Below, in pieces: positions 23,128 through 35,800 of a stretch of DNA of 64,000 nucleotides (position 1 is its first letter; the number at the start of each line of letters is the position of its first letter). The notes below the pieces were generated by a model. That model was given only the letters and a program-made list of their open reading frames with translations. It searched no databases and was not told where the DNA came from. The position numbers and the translations under genes are program-made. Origin of the DNA: Strongylocentrotus purpuratus (Eukaryota; Echinodermata; Echinoidea; Camarodonta; Strongylocentrotidae); contig NW_022145604.1 in the NCBI RefSeq assembly GCF_000002235.5, positions 6,545,077 through 6,609,076 of the forward strand, written 5' to 3'.

Positions 23128-23748
23128 GAGTTATGCTTGAGTGGCACACCCCCGTCAGAGTCCCCGCTGGCTTTCATTTGATCTGTTTCTCTCTTCAGTT
23201 CTCTCTCTACCACCCTTCCCTTCCCTCTCTTCCCCCACCATCAGTATGCACCTGTATTGTGCAGCGGTTTGCCATTAAACCTGTAAAAAAAGTGTATACT
23301 AATATCAATGTTTTTCCCAAAAATACTCCATATATAACAAGAAAATTAATTGACACAAAACAGACATTTAATTAATATTTACTTCATTTTGGGTATGTTT
23401 TAGTAGGGTATCTCCACGCCAGAGTTACGGGTCACATTTTGGATAGGCTTCTGAACTAGCGCCTTTTCTTCTGATATTTCCTTTAGATCTATTCTTCCCA
23501 AACATTTTTGTCCACCTTTCTTTCTTTTTTTACCCTTTTAGTGTGATCCTAGTTCCATTTTATTCTTCATCTCTTTTTCCTTCTTTTTTATATTCTATTT
23601 TCATCTTCTTGCTTTTACGGTGCTGGAGAAATCAGGTACACAGTACTCAGCTTGCACATCCTTCCTTCATTTATATATACGGCATAAAATATGTTAATGT
23701 GGCCAGCTAATTGTCTGTTATTCTTTTAATGATTATTCTTTTTTTTAG

Positions 23749-23888
23749 ATAGCATCTACAGTATACATGAGATTTGTGCAATATCAAGAGACATCTCGTG
23801 AGCAGGAAAATGACAGGGCGGGATTACAGAGGCTTTCTGACTACGCACAGGACTGGTGCAAGGGAAACTGGGCGGCCTGATGAAGCAG
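23749..23888 (+). CDS. CCDC148: CCDC148 coding exon 1 (coding part 23810-23888)
   Basis: Acceptor TTTTTTAG, donor GCAG|GTGGGT. The ATG at 23810 gives MTGRDYRGFLTTHRTGARET then GRPDEA. With the next exon it yields PDEADKLLIRMKAGL, resembling SPDNLVFHMKNEM of human CCDC148. Bases 23749-23809 would be 5' UTR. Confidence 0.68.
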
Positions 23889-26800
23889 GTGGGTTTTTCG
23901 TGTAGAGGTGGGAAAGATAAGTGGTTCGAACATGTGACTGCATGGCAAGAAATTATTGTGCATTTGCCTCTCGATACCCTGGAAAGAAATGGGGAAGCAG
24001 TAGGATGGTGAAAGCCATTATCATCGTAAATACCATGTTTCGTCATGGTGACCAAAATAATGCTTATGAATTGGAGTGGGAAACTGGGAATGAATCTGAC
24101 AACTGGGGTAATAACATCAGTTCTGTGTAGTGGTTAAAGCTGTTATTTTGTTCAATTTTGCACTTGCTAACTCCATACTAAAGTGAACCAATCACCTTAA
24201 CCTTAAGAAGAAAAATAATTGTATCTTTTGTAGATACAATGTATCAAAATTCAACCTCAAAAACTTTAAGTTGCATTCTATAGGTAAATGGTTAGGGAGT
24301 ATGAGGGAATTAAAGGATAACATTAACCCTGTGTTATTCTATGCGAGTTATATGTGTGTTTACTCAACAAGATGTTGTGCTGTTGACTGAGAATATATAT
24401 GTAAATTGCAATATCTCATTGTAGAAGTAATAATTGAAGCTCATTAAATACAGTATAGCCACATGAAACGACTTACATGAAGAACAATACAAGTTATTAT
24501 GGTTTGTACACTATAGAAATATTACTATACATGTAAATGTTCTTTATTTTATTAATTTCAAAGCTACTTGTTAACATTTTTAGGCTATGGTGAAAAAGAA
24601 TCATTCAAAATGTTTCCAATTATGAGTTATCTACTGTAGATATGAAGTTACATGTATCTGTTATAAATTAAGGGCTTTACAAAAGAAAGTAAAAAAATAT
24701 GTTGTATAAGTGTAGTATAAAAATAAATGTACAGTGAAACCTGTCTATAAAGACCACCCAAGGGAGACAAGAAAAGTGATCTTTGTAGACAGGTAGTCAC
24801 TAATTAAGGCAGGTTTGACTGTATATCTATTTGAATGCATTCAAATCCTTAACATGGTGCTAATGTACTTTATGTACAAAATTAAGCTGTAAAATACTAA
24901 GCCAGATATGAACATGTGTTCTAAAATGACATGGCCATCCAGGTACTTTTATGCAAAGTGTAAGATATATACCAATTTTTCTTGTCTTCTGAAAACCTTC
25001 CAAACAATTGTTAAATATTAATAAATGTCAAGTCTGGCATGCAGACAATACAATGTATAAGTCATTCCTGTGGCTATATGTACTTGCACCTTTTTAGATA
25101 AACTCCTTATACATGCATGTGTGAAAAAAAGCTTTAGCAGAACTTCTTACATCAGCAATCTCCCAATTAGTTTTGTGTGTGGTGCATGTACATGTACATT
25201 ACATGTTATGTGTATGCACTACATATGTATGTAAATTTTACTATGTTCACATTGTTCAGTCAAACTTGCTTTAGTGACCACCTGTCTACAACAAGCACAT
25301 CTTTTGTTTCCCTTAAAAATGGTTTCTCATTGAAACATGTACTAAAGGAACCTGTCTTCAAAGACCACTTTTTGTGTTTCCCTTGGGCGGCTGCTATAGA
25401 CAGGTTTGACTGTATGTTAATCATTTCTGTGCCTTGCATTCACTCCCATCTCAGATAAGCTCCTGATACGCATGAAGGCAGGCCTTGGCAGCACCCGCTA
25501 CACCAAGCAGGACTACGACCAGCTGAAGGCCGCTGCCCTGGAACGGAAGATTTCCGGCAACCGCTCCCTCCTCAAGATGAACAAACTCAAGAGCTTCTCC
25601 AAGGTATCTATTTTCTACATAACTTCACTTCTGTTCATTTGTAGTTTGTATAATGTGTAATGCTTGAATATTGATATTGATACCTTATGATAGTGTTACT
25701 ATTCGCACTACCCTCTTTCTATCATCTTAACTATCCCCACTTGAATCTTCTTCTTCTTCTTCTTTTTCCTCCTTCTTCTTTTTCCTCCTTCTTCTTTTTC
25801 CTCCTTCTCTTCTACGTTTTCTCTTCTTCTTCTCTTCTTCTTCTTCTTCCTCTTCATCCCCTTCTTAATCTTACCATCCTCTTTTCTTTTTTTTCTTTAC
25901 TCTAATAAGAAATAAGAATTTCAAAGTTAAATATTATTTTTAACAATTCAAGTTCAGTTCATTAATTTTGATGTTACTTGATATGAATGTTTTGATATAT
26001 TGTATGTTACATTTGTAAAACATTGCCCAATTTAGCCTTTTAGGCCGCGATGCATTGTTGTTCTTTTATTCTCTATAAAACCTTTATCAATTCAATTCAA
26101 TTCAATTTAATTCAATTCCTTTCAATTCAATTCAATTCAATTCATTTCAATTAAATTCAATTCATTTCAATTCAATTTTATTCAATTCAATTCAATTCAT
26201 TTCAATTTAAATTCAATTCATTTCAATTCGATTCAATTCAATTTAATTCAATTCAAGGCCAGCAAGGAGAACACCCTGCTCAAGCAGCACAGTACGGTCT
26301 GGCAGAGGGAGCTGGGGAGGCTGGACGGCATCAGGCATCGACTGGAGAGGGAGCAGGAGCGACTGATCCTGCAGGGGACGTCCGAAGGCTCCTCCATCAC
26401 CATGTTCATGCTGGAGGCCGAGGATTACAACATGCAGCTCCAGGAGGAGCTGGAGAAATTCAGAAAGGCAACAGCTGAACCTGTCTGGTCACTCAAGGTA
26501 ATATCATTTGTATATCAGGGCCCCGTTGCACTGGTACCATTGGTAACTTTGCCATCAATGGTAACTACCATGGAAACCTTGATTTTGATTGGCTGTTGAG
26601 CCCTAGCTGTTACCATTGTAGTTGCTATTGATGGCAAAGTTACCATCAACGGCAAGTTTTATGCAACAGGCCCCAGAAAGCGAGTTGGCAGTTTTTAAGT
26701 TATCTACCTGTTTAATTAAAATTGCGGGTTCAAATTCAGCAGAGGCAGAACCTTCATTTTATGTTAACGTTCCCCTCCCCTTTTACATAATGTAGATGAG

Positions 26801-29800
26801 ACAATTCTCCATCCCTCAGTAAGGATATTAAATTGTCATACTCTTTGAAGAAAAAAAAACACTTCACAAGGAGTAAGAAGAAACCCTGGTTTGTTGGTAC
26901 AATTGCAGAGCCCAAAAATTATGCCTGGTGGGTCCAGAGCATTAAAGTGATTGTGCTCATTCTTAGGCCTAACAAAAAAACAAAAAAATAGGTGCCAAAC
27001 CATGGGTCAGTCAGTCAGAAATCTTTTTTTTTTTTCTTTTTCTTCTTTTTTCTCCCTCTTTAAGCTGATGAATCTATTCATTAAACATTTTTTTCTTCCA
27101 AAAACCGATACGGCCGAGTGTAGATTTCAAGATTTAGGGGTCGGTCGTAATTTACGCCTTATACTTACCGGTATACTCTTTCACTAAAAAATAATTGATG
27201 ATTGATAATATTTTATTATGATAATGGTAATGGTAATGTTGATGGTAATAACGATGATGGTAGTGATGACCATCATCATCAGCAAAATTGAATTGAGATG
27301 TTAGAATATGATAATAGTAACACCAACAATGATTATCTCTCACTTAGGATGATCTGAAGATCTGGTTATCAAGGAACAGGGTGAAACTACAGCGTGGAGG
27401 AGATGATGAACTCGATGATGAACACGCTGAGGTGTGTGATGTCATCGAGAGCGTCAAGAGCCAGCAGGAAGCGGTGATGAAACAGCTTGAACATGAGCAA
27501 TGGGCGCTAGAGAGCGAGCTAGATTCAGGATTCCTACAAGGTCTAAGTCTAGGTAAATGAAAGTATTGCAAATGATAATTGATATTATTTGATAATTAGG
27601 TCTTGTAAATGAAAGTATTAAAAATAATGATTGATAATATTTAATAATTATGTCTTGTATAGCACATTTTATGACTAAAGTAAGAACTAATTTATTTTAC
27701 GTGACGTATTGAGAAAGGAGAACAATTTGAACTTTAAAGAATGTTGAGTGCCGGGCTTTATCTAGGTTTTTGTGCTTGTTAAGTTTTAAATCAGTGTTAA
27801 AAGAGGTAGAAAACATAAAGAGACCTCTGAATTTGTGATCAACTGTTTAAAAAACAAGGGATACTGATAATGTTTGGAAAAAAGTAAGGAAATTGTGTGC
27901 GGTTTGGAATTTGGTAATCGACAGTTGAATGTCAATATTGCATCTTCCTTGTCAGCTGAAATACTGAACATAGCTACATGTACTTGACATCTATTGGGTA
28001 TTAGAATCAGTCTTCCTAATATGCTGGTGGGTGTAAATCTAGTCTCCAAACTACATATGATGATTAATGGTATGGTTACTTACAGCCTTTATCCTGAGTG
28101 CTGCATTCCTCCATCTTACAAGACAGAAATAAGTTGGTAGCCATTAGACATTTGTTTTGGGCAAATACTTTGTTCTCACCTCCATTTGCCATTCATTAAT
28201 CAAGAGATCACAGTTTATTGCAGCTTACGACAATGAACCTTGATGGATATTTGGATGACACTTTGCCCCCCAAAATTTGAAAGAATTATATTAGACAAGC
28301 TACTATTTTGGACATGGCTAGTTTCTCTGTACCTGCTCATGTGGAAATGTGGAATTTATGAAAAGTCTATAACAGTTGAATTTTTGCTTTTGAATATATT
28401 TATCTTAAGGCTACAAATGACTCTCCATAATGTTAAAGTTCAACTTAGAGTTAAGTTCGACTTAGGATCTTTATAAAACACCTCCCTGGATATTCAAGTC
28501 TTGAGTTTTAAAGTGCCCGGATTCTGCAGATTTTTGTTTGGAGTTAAAAGAGAAAAGACGCCATTCAACCTTATTGCATTTCTACAACTCGTAAGGCCCT
28601 ATTTTTCCTCTGCAGGTACAGAGAAATGTGTGATGGAAGGGATACCGATGGAGGCAGAGGTTCTGGAATGCCCAGATCTGGAGATAAGGGATGCAGTCCT
28701 TCAAGAATTTCTTACCCTCGATGAAAAGTACAAGGAGAGACTAAGCGACCTTGATAAAAGGCACTCAAGTACATTAGTGTGAGTATGTCATAGGTCACAT
28801 CTGCATGCTGAACGGAAAATTTACCAGGCACTTTAAAACTCAAGATTTGAATATCCAGGGGGAGTGTTTCACAAAGACTAAGATCGACTTTAAGTTGGAC
28901 TTAACTATGGCAGGCCATTCATGCCACTGGCTGCTTTCAATTATGATCTTTAGATAATATTGTTTCCTTCAATAATGAACTATCAAAAAATGTAGATTTG
29001 TGACCACAAATTATACTTGAGAAACCAATGCCAGAATAGTTAGAGGAACTGGTGACATGAATGGCCTAAGTTGATCTTAGTCTTTGTGAAACACCCCCTG
29101 AACTGCTCCAGACAGCAGCCTTACAGATCTGAACAGAGTAATTGTCACCATCTCATTTGTAGGCAGTCATAAGTCATGCATAGGGTCTTGATTATCCTAG
29201 CTGAAAAACTCCATATATTTGTAAACCATGTAGTTAAGGTTTGGCTTTTCTACAGTCTCCATGAATATGTTAAAAAAGGGGTCTTTGTTTGCAGACTAGC
29301 AGCTATGAGTTGTACTTTTTTTATTTTGTTTTACCTTATCAATCAATAACATGCTACAGGTATATCCTTTGAATGTACTATTAATGTACTAGTATCGCCA
29401 ATTGTGTAAAGCGCTTAGAAACATTGTATTAAGCGCTCTAGAAATACAATGTATTATTATTATTTATTATTTTAGATTTACACTGCATGGCATTTGAGTT
29501 TGCTTAATGAGATATTGCTCCATTTTTTTTTCCATCACATTTCTTCTGCAGAGACTCTTTTGGAGGTTGGAGTAGAGATGATCATTTATTCTTTGAGAGC
29601 ATCGTTGAAATGTACCCTAGAGACATGCAAAACAGACGTACGCTTTACATCGATAGACTCAGAAAACAGTTCCCAAGGAGAACTAGAGCACAGCTGGTAA
29701 GAAGTCTAGGTCCTGTTCTAACAAGATCTAACTCTTTTTTAGAGCCTTGTAGTTGTCAACTTTAATAGACTAGGTTTTGAAAAAATGTTCTCAAAGGGAA

Positions 29801-32800
29801 CTAGAGAACAGTCAATAAGAAGCACGGTTTCTATTCCAGAAGGGCTCAAAAATTACTTGAGGTTGTAAATGTAAACTTAGACTAGATCCAAAAAACAATT
29901 CTAGGAGAGAACTATAGAGCACTGCTAGTGAGAAATCATAGTCTATAGAAAGGTCTAAATCATGGGTCCTTGTATGTTGTTCACTTAGACTACATTTTAG
30001 TTTCAGAAACATTTACTGAATTTCATGAACACAAATTTCCACCCATTGGACCAGGAGTACCTTATAACTTTCGCTGATAACTCTTTCTAGAATTTGTGGA
30101 TTGTTTTTTCTACATTACATGCTTGTGCTGTCAATATGCTATCTTTCAGTACTTCCTTCCACACAGCATTTGTGAAAAAGAGCCATCATACAAATGCACT
30201 CATGCACAAACCCTTCAAGTGAACTTCAAGGCACACTGTCCTACTTGTAGCTACTTGCTCCCTCTATATAGAAAACTTTCGGTGCCTGTTGGTCCCCCAT
30301 GATCCTCTTTTTCTTAATATGTGAGCTGAGTTAATGAAATACCCACCTGTCACAGTGACCTCACTGGCTCGGTGTCTGGCCTAATCCCTTCTGGCTGAAG
30401 TAGTAAAGCCTCCCTTTAACACGTCTTCTTCCCTGTTGTGCTATTGAAGGTTGAACATGAAGACTGGATGATCACCCATCGCTACCACACCCGCCTCAGG
30501 AACACCCTGGTCAACTACAAATGCACTCATGCACAAACCCTTCAAATGAACTTAACACTTATCCTTCCCTGTTGTGCTATTGAAGGTTGAACATGAAGAT
30601 TGGATAATCACCCATCGCTACCACACCCGCCTCAGAAACACCCTGGTCAACTACAAATGCACTCATGCACAAACCCTTCAAATGAACTTACCGGTAACAC
30701 TTATCCTTCCCTGTTCTGCTATTGAAGGTTGATCATGAAGATTGGATGATCACCCATCACTACCGCACCCGCCTCAGAAACACCCTGGTCACAAACCCTT
30801 CAAATGAACTTAACATTTATTCTTCCCTGTTCTGCTATTGAAGGTTGAACATGAAGACTGGATGATCACCCATCGTTACCACACCCGCCTCAGAAACACC
30901 CTGGTCACAAACCCTTCAAATGAACTTAACATTTATTCTTCCCTGTTCTGCTATTGAAGGTTGAACATGAAGACTGGATGATCACCCATCGTTACCACAC
31001 CCGCCTCAGGAACACCCTGGTCAACTGCTGGGCTAAGGACAAGCAGGAGCTGTACGAGAAAGCGGCAGCCATCTTTGCCGATGTGTGTCTCGCTGCGGAG
31101 CTCGAGTCCATCGCAGCAATCAACGAACAAAGACAGGAGACGATCAACTATCAGCTTCGTGCGAAGGTAGATCAATGAAGAGTATGCAATAAAAGTTTTT
31201 TAGTGAACGTCATAATTTGAGGGTTCAGTAACGCCAAAATGAGTATTTGATATCAAAATGTTCAGAAAATGTGGGCTTTCCAGGAAATAACACAAAGCCT
31301 TAAATCCACCCAACACCCCATTAAAGTCAATGGCTAGTGAAACATAGACTTAACTCCTAAAGGCCCAAGTGCTCAGTGACCCGTAAACCACTTTTTCTCG
31401 AAATGGCCAAAATGGAGTTGCGTCATTGTGTCACTGACCCCTTAATATATGCATTTGATGTTTTTCTTCATCAGATTGAGCTTTGGAGAGAACAAAAACT
31501 TGAGGCGATGCGGATAGAAGAAGAACTTGAAGCGCAGAGACTCGAGAATGTACAGAAGGAGATGGAATGGGAGAAACAGAAGGAAGAAAAGAAGAGAACG
31601 GCAGAGAAACAAAAGGTATGCTTTGCAAGATATTAACCTGCACTTGCTATTCTCCACCCAGGTGTTGAATGGGTACCTGCATGGTAGGATGTGACCGTCA
31701 TTGTTGGTCAAACAGTTTTCATCGTCAAGTAACGCCTGGCTGGAATACTCCCCAGGGAGTGGAGATTGTGGACACGGTGTGTGTGGGCAAGTATTGAATC
31801 CAATGACCGGGGTAATAGTATATCTGTAAAGCGCTTAGAGACATCATGTATTAAGCGCTATATAAAAGCGGAATTATTATTATTGATGTTTAACTTGTTA
31901 ACCTCTTAAAACCAGAATTAAAGTAAATGTAAGTGTTGAAACCAGCAAACATAATATTTTAGAGGAATGATCACCTAAAGTGTTCTATTTTGTGTATTTT
32001 GCATTCCATGTTAGTTTATCATTCATTAAAATATTTAGTTTTGAAATAGCTTTTGGGAAATAAAAGGTACCAATATTGCTATATTCAATGATAAGTTGGA
32101 CTCTAAAGAATGGTAAAATATATAACTTGTGAATATAGACAAGTCAGCTAGTGCACCCAGAAGTTAATTCAAATCCATGATCACAGTTATGGCTTCGGTT
32201 AGTGTAGGATATTGACCGTGGAGCAACTATATATTGCTGTAGCATGTGTTCTTGAACTGAACACACTTGTTTCAGCTCCTTCAAATCAGATTTTACAACA
32301 ATTTTCTGCCAAACAGATCCAGGTATACAAGGAGCAAGTGCAGAAGGAGCAAGAGAAAGAGGAAGCTAAGAAGCGAGAGAGGCTTGCTGAGCTCCGCAAG
32401 GAAATGGAAGTTCAGGCAGAGCATGACAAAGAGAGGCAAGTGTTTTAAAGACACATAGTAGGAGGCTTTCATGGGGAATTAGACACCGTTCGGGTGTTTA
32501 CCCAATAACAGGTGTTGTCAATCACCAGGATCAGCCTTCAGTTTTATGACCAACAGGCCTTATATAATGCTTTGCATTTTCTTCCCATTCCCCCATTGGT
32601 AAAGTCATTATTTTACGTTCCCCCAAGACTCTCCGAGAGACTAGGGGGTATTTTGTGATAGAACTCCGGGTTTCAGTGCTGTGTGCAGACTTGTACACCC
32701 ATTAATGGTATTTCCACCAAGTCTGGTGTCAGCAATTTATGACCTTCTGCACATGAAAACTGACGACCCTCTCCCATTAATATCTTGTTATTACCAATTG

Positions 32801-35800
32801 ACCTTACCGTAAATACAATGTTCAACAGTAGATGGCGACCTTCCTCCCACACTAGGCGGTTCAGCACATACACAGATACGACACTATAGGGAAGACGATA
32901 AGACAAGGTTTCTTCCGGCTTCCATAGAGAATATACCGCAAACTATTGTTCAGGGGGGTGTTTCACAAAGATCCTAAGTAGAACTTAACTCTAATTAAGT
33001 TGGACTTAAAAATTATGGACAGCCATTGGAGTCTTTAAATGAAATATATTCAAAAGCAGAAATTCAAGTATTTTAGACTTTTTATTAATTCCACATCCAG
33101 AACATGAAATCTCCTTGATGATAGAAAATATGAATGATTTAATAAACAATGAACGCCTTTCAAAATAACTTTTACAAAATATTTTCAAAGATGCTAATGG
33201 CTTTCCATATTTTTTAAGTCCAACTTAGAGATAAGTTGAACTTAGGATCTTTGTGAAACACCCCGTAAACTCCCCGGATGATTTCATAAGATCTTTGAAG
33301 GCACCATCATAATCTGTTGCTTATATTTTATTTGCTCCGAAACTATAATTTCTATCAAATTTTCCTGTTTCCGTCCCATTGTATTTGTATGGGAACTAGA
33401 AGAGCCTAATTTGCCAAATATACCTATCGCCTGTGTTGCCCTCTATGGCCAAATACCATAGTTCAGTAGTAGGAATTGTATATCGTTTATTTCCATCTGC
33501 CGGATCAGCTCTTTTGTTTTGTTACAAATGAATGTTTGTTCATTGCTGTTTATTATTCTTGAGAGTACATTAATTTGAGTTTAATCTGTTGTCTGTGCAT
33601 AACAACGTGTAACATATATTTAAAACACAAAATTCAGCACTGGTAAATATAAATATCCAGATGAACAGCCATGCTCAGTTTATTTATAGTGAAACTTGTC
33701 TTCTGAGGGGTCAATTTTAAATGTACATGTAATTGAGAGAGATTAAATATTAAAGACAAAAGCAACTTCAATTGAGTGGGGTGATCATAACATGTTTTGG
33801 TTTCTACCAACCTGAACGTTAGGTAAGCTCGATCATCCACTCCTGTGGACTTTCTCAAGCCAAACTTTCATTTCCTATTCAACTATCGTTGCAAAATGTC
33901 TGAAAAATAATCTGATTTTCACATCTATACATGTGATTTAAAGACAAAAGCAACTTAAAAATGATTAACTGATAGATGTTTAATAAGCAATAACTTCATT
34001 GAAATGGTAATTTTAAATTACTTTAGTTGCCAGCTTTCTGCAGTCATGTGGAACTTTAAAAATGTTAATTTCAAGTGTAGTACAGGTAGGTCTAATGAAT
34101 ATATTCACTTTCTGCAATCCTCCTACTATCTCTCCATCATTCAGAGTGGTTTACCGTCAATACTTGCAAGAGCTAAAGGAAGAAAGGATGAGGGAAGAAC
34201 AGATGAGGTTACAAGAGGAGGAATTAGAGAGGGAAAGGAGACTGGAAGCCTTAAGAGAACAGGTACCAAATTCAAACCCAGTTGCCTAACGTTCCAGTAT
34301 AAAACTGGCCTGATAATTACCCGATTAAAATCGGTTTCCTGATTTTTATGCCTCCGCTACAAAGTAGCCGGAGGCATTATGTTTTCTGGTTGTCCGTCCG
34401 TCCGTACGTCCCGTTCTCGTGATCGCGTTATCTCAAGAACCAATTGATGGATTCTCTCTAAACTTAGATCATGTATGTATCTTGCAGAGCCAATGAACTG
34501 ATTAGATTTTGGGGTCACGAGGTCGAAGGTCAAAGGTCACAGGGCTCATTATGTATTCAAAAATAGCTTGTGATCGCAATATCTCAAGAACCGATCAATG
34601 GATTCCTGCCAAACTTGGGTCATATATGTATCTAACAGAGCCAATGAACTGATTAGATTTTGGGGTCACGAGGTCGGAGGTCAAAGGTCACAGGGCTCAT
34701 TATGTATACAAAAATAGCTTGTGATCGCGTTATCTCAAGAACCGGTCAATGGATTCCTGCCAAACTTGGGTCATGTATGTATCTAACAGAGCCAATGAAC
34801 TGATTATATTTTGGGGTCACGAGGTCAAAGGTCACAGGGCTCATTATGTATGCACAAATAGCTTGTGATCGCATTATAATGAGAACCAATAGACAGATTA
34901 CTATCAAACTCAAGACATGTATATATGTATCTTGCAGAGCCAATTAACTGATTAGATTTTAGGGTCATCAGGTCAAAGGTCATGGGGCTCATTATGTATG
35001 ACTATAAATAGCTTGTGAATGCATTATTATTAAAACCGACAGATGGATTACAATCAAACTTGAATTTTAAAAATTGCTTCCGTTTTGGTTTGTAAAGTTG
35101 CTCTATGGCGGAGGCATCATTTTTGACTGCGCGCAGTCAAAATTCCATCTAGTTTGATATTTTTTTTCTTCCTGATTTTACCCCCATTTTCCAGATTTTC
35201 CCCTTATTTTCCCTATTTTTACCTATTATCCCCAATTTTCTTTGTTAGATGCCATTTTTTCTATTTTTTTGTAGTGCTCACTATCAACCCTGATATAAAA
35301 GTTTTCATATGGATATTAATATTTGAAGAATAAGGTATATGCTTACTTGGGGTAACTCAATCCCTATACGCCTGTTTCAAAATAATTCAGTTGCTCTCTT
35401 TGCCCTTATACACAGTCACTCGTATGGCACACATGCAAATGTGGACAAAACAATAGGCACCCATTGAGGGAATAATTGCTTTGTACAACACAATTGCTTT
35501 GCAACGTTGCCAATTTCTGGTCTTGATTATCTCCATGACAATCCTTTGAACACCGGTGTCTTAATCTTGCACTGGATAATTGAGATAAATAATCGTGAAG
35601 CCTTTGGTATCCCATCTATCCCGTGGTAAATACAATGCGGCACAGAGAGATTATTTGTGTGGCATGTAAAGAGTTAACAATACCATCAACCAACAGAGTT
35701 GAAGTTTGAAGTTTTATTTATTCCACATTTTACATAGAAAAACAGTTTATATTCTTTTTTTATGCCTCCGTTACGAAGTTGCCGGAGGCATTATGTTTTC

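Larger units (their letters stand above)
20620..23230. repeat. Tandem segmental duplication in CCDC148 intron 1, split by two transposons
   Basis: Shared modules: GAGCCGCTTGCGGCAAGTT (20672 and 21890), GTTAGAGTCTACGAGAGTTA (21580 and 22040) and ATGCTTGAG.(A/G)GCACACCCCCG (21619 and 23133). Subtracting the two insertions leaves repeating units of about 1.2 kb. Confidence 0.8.
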
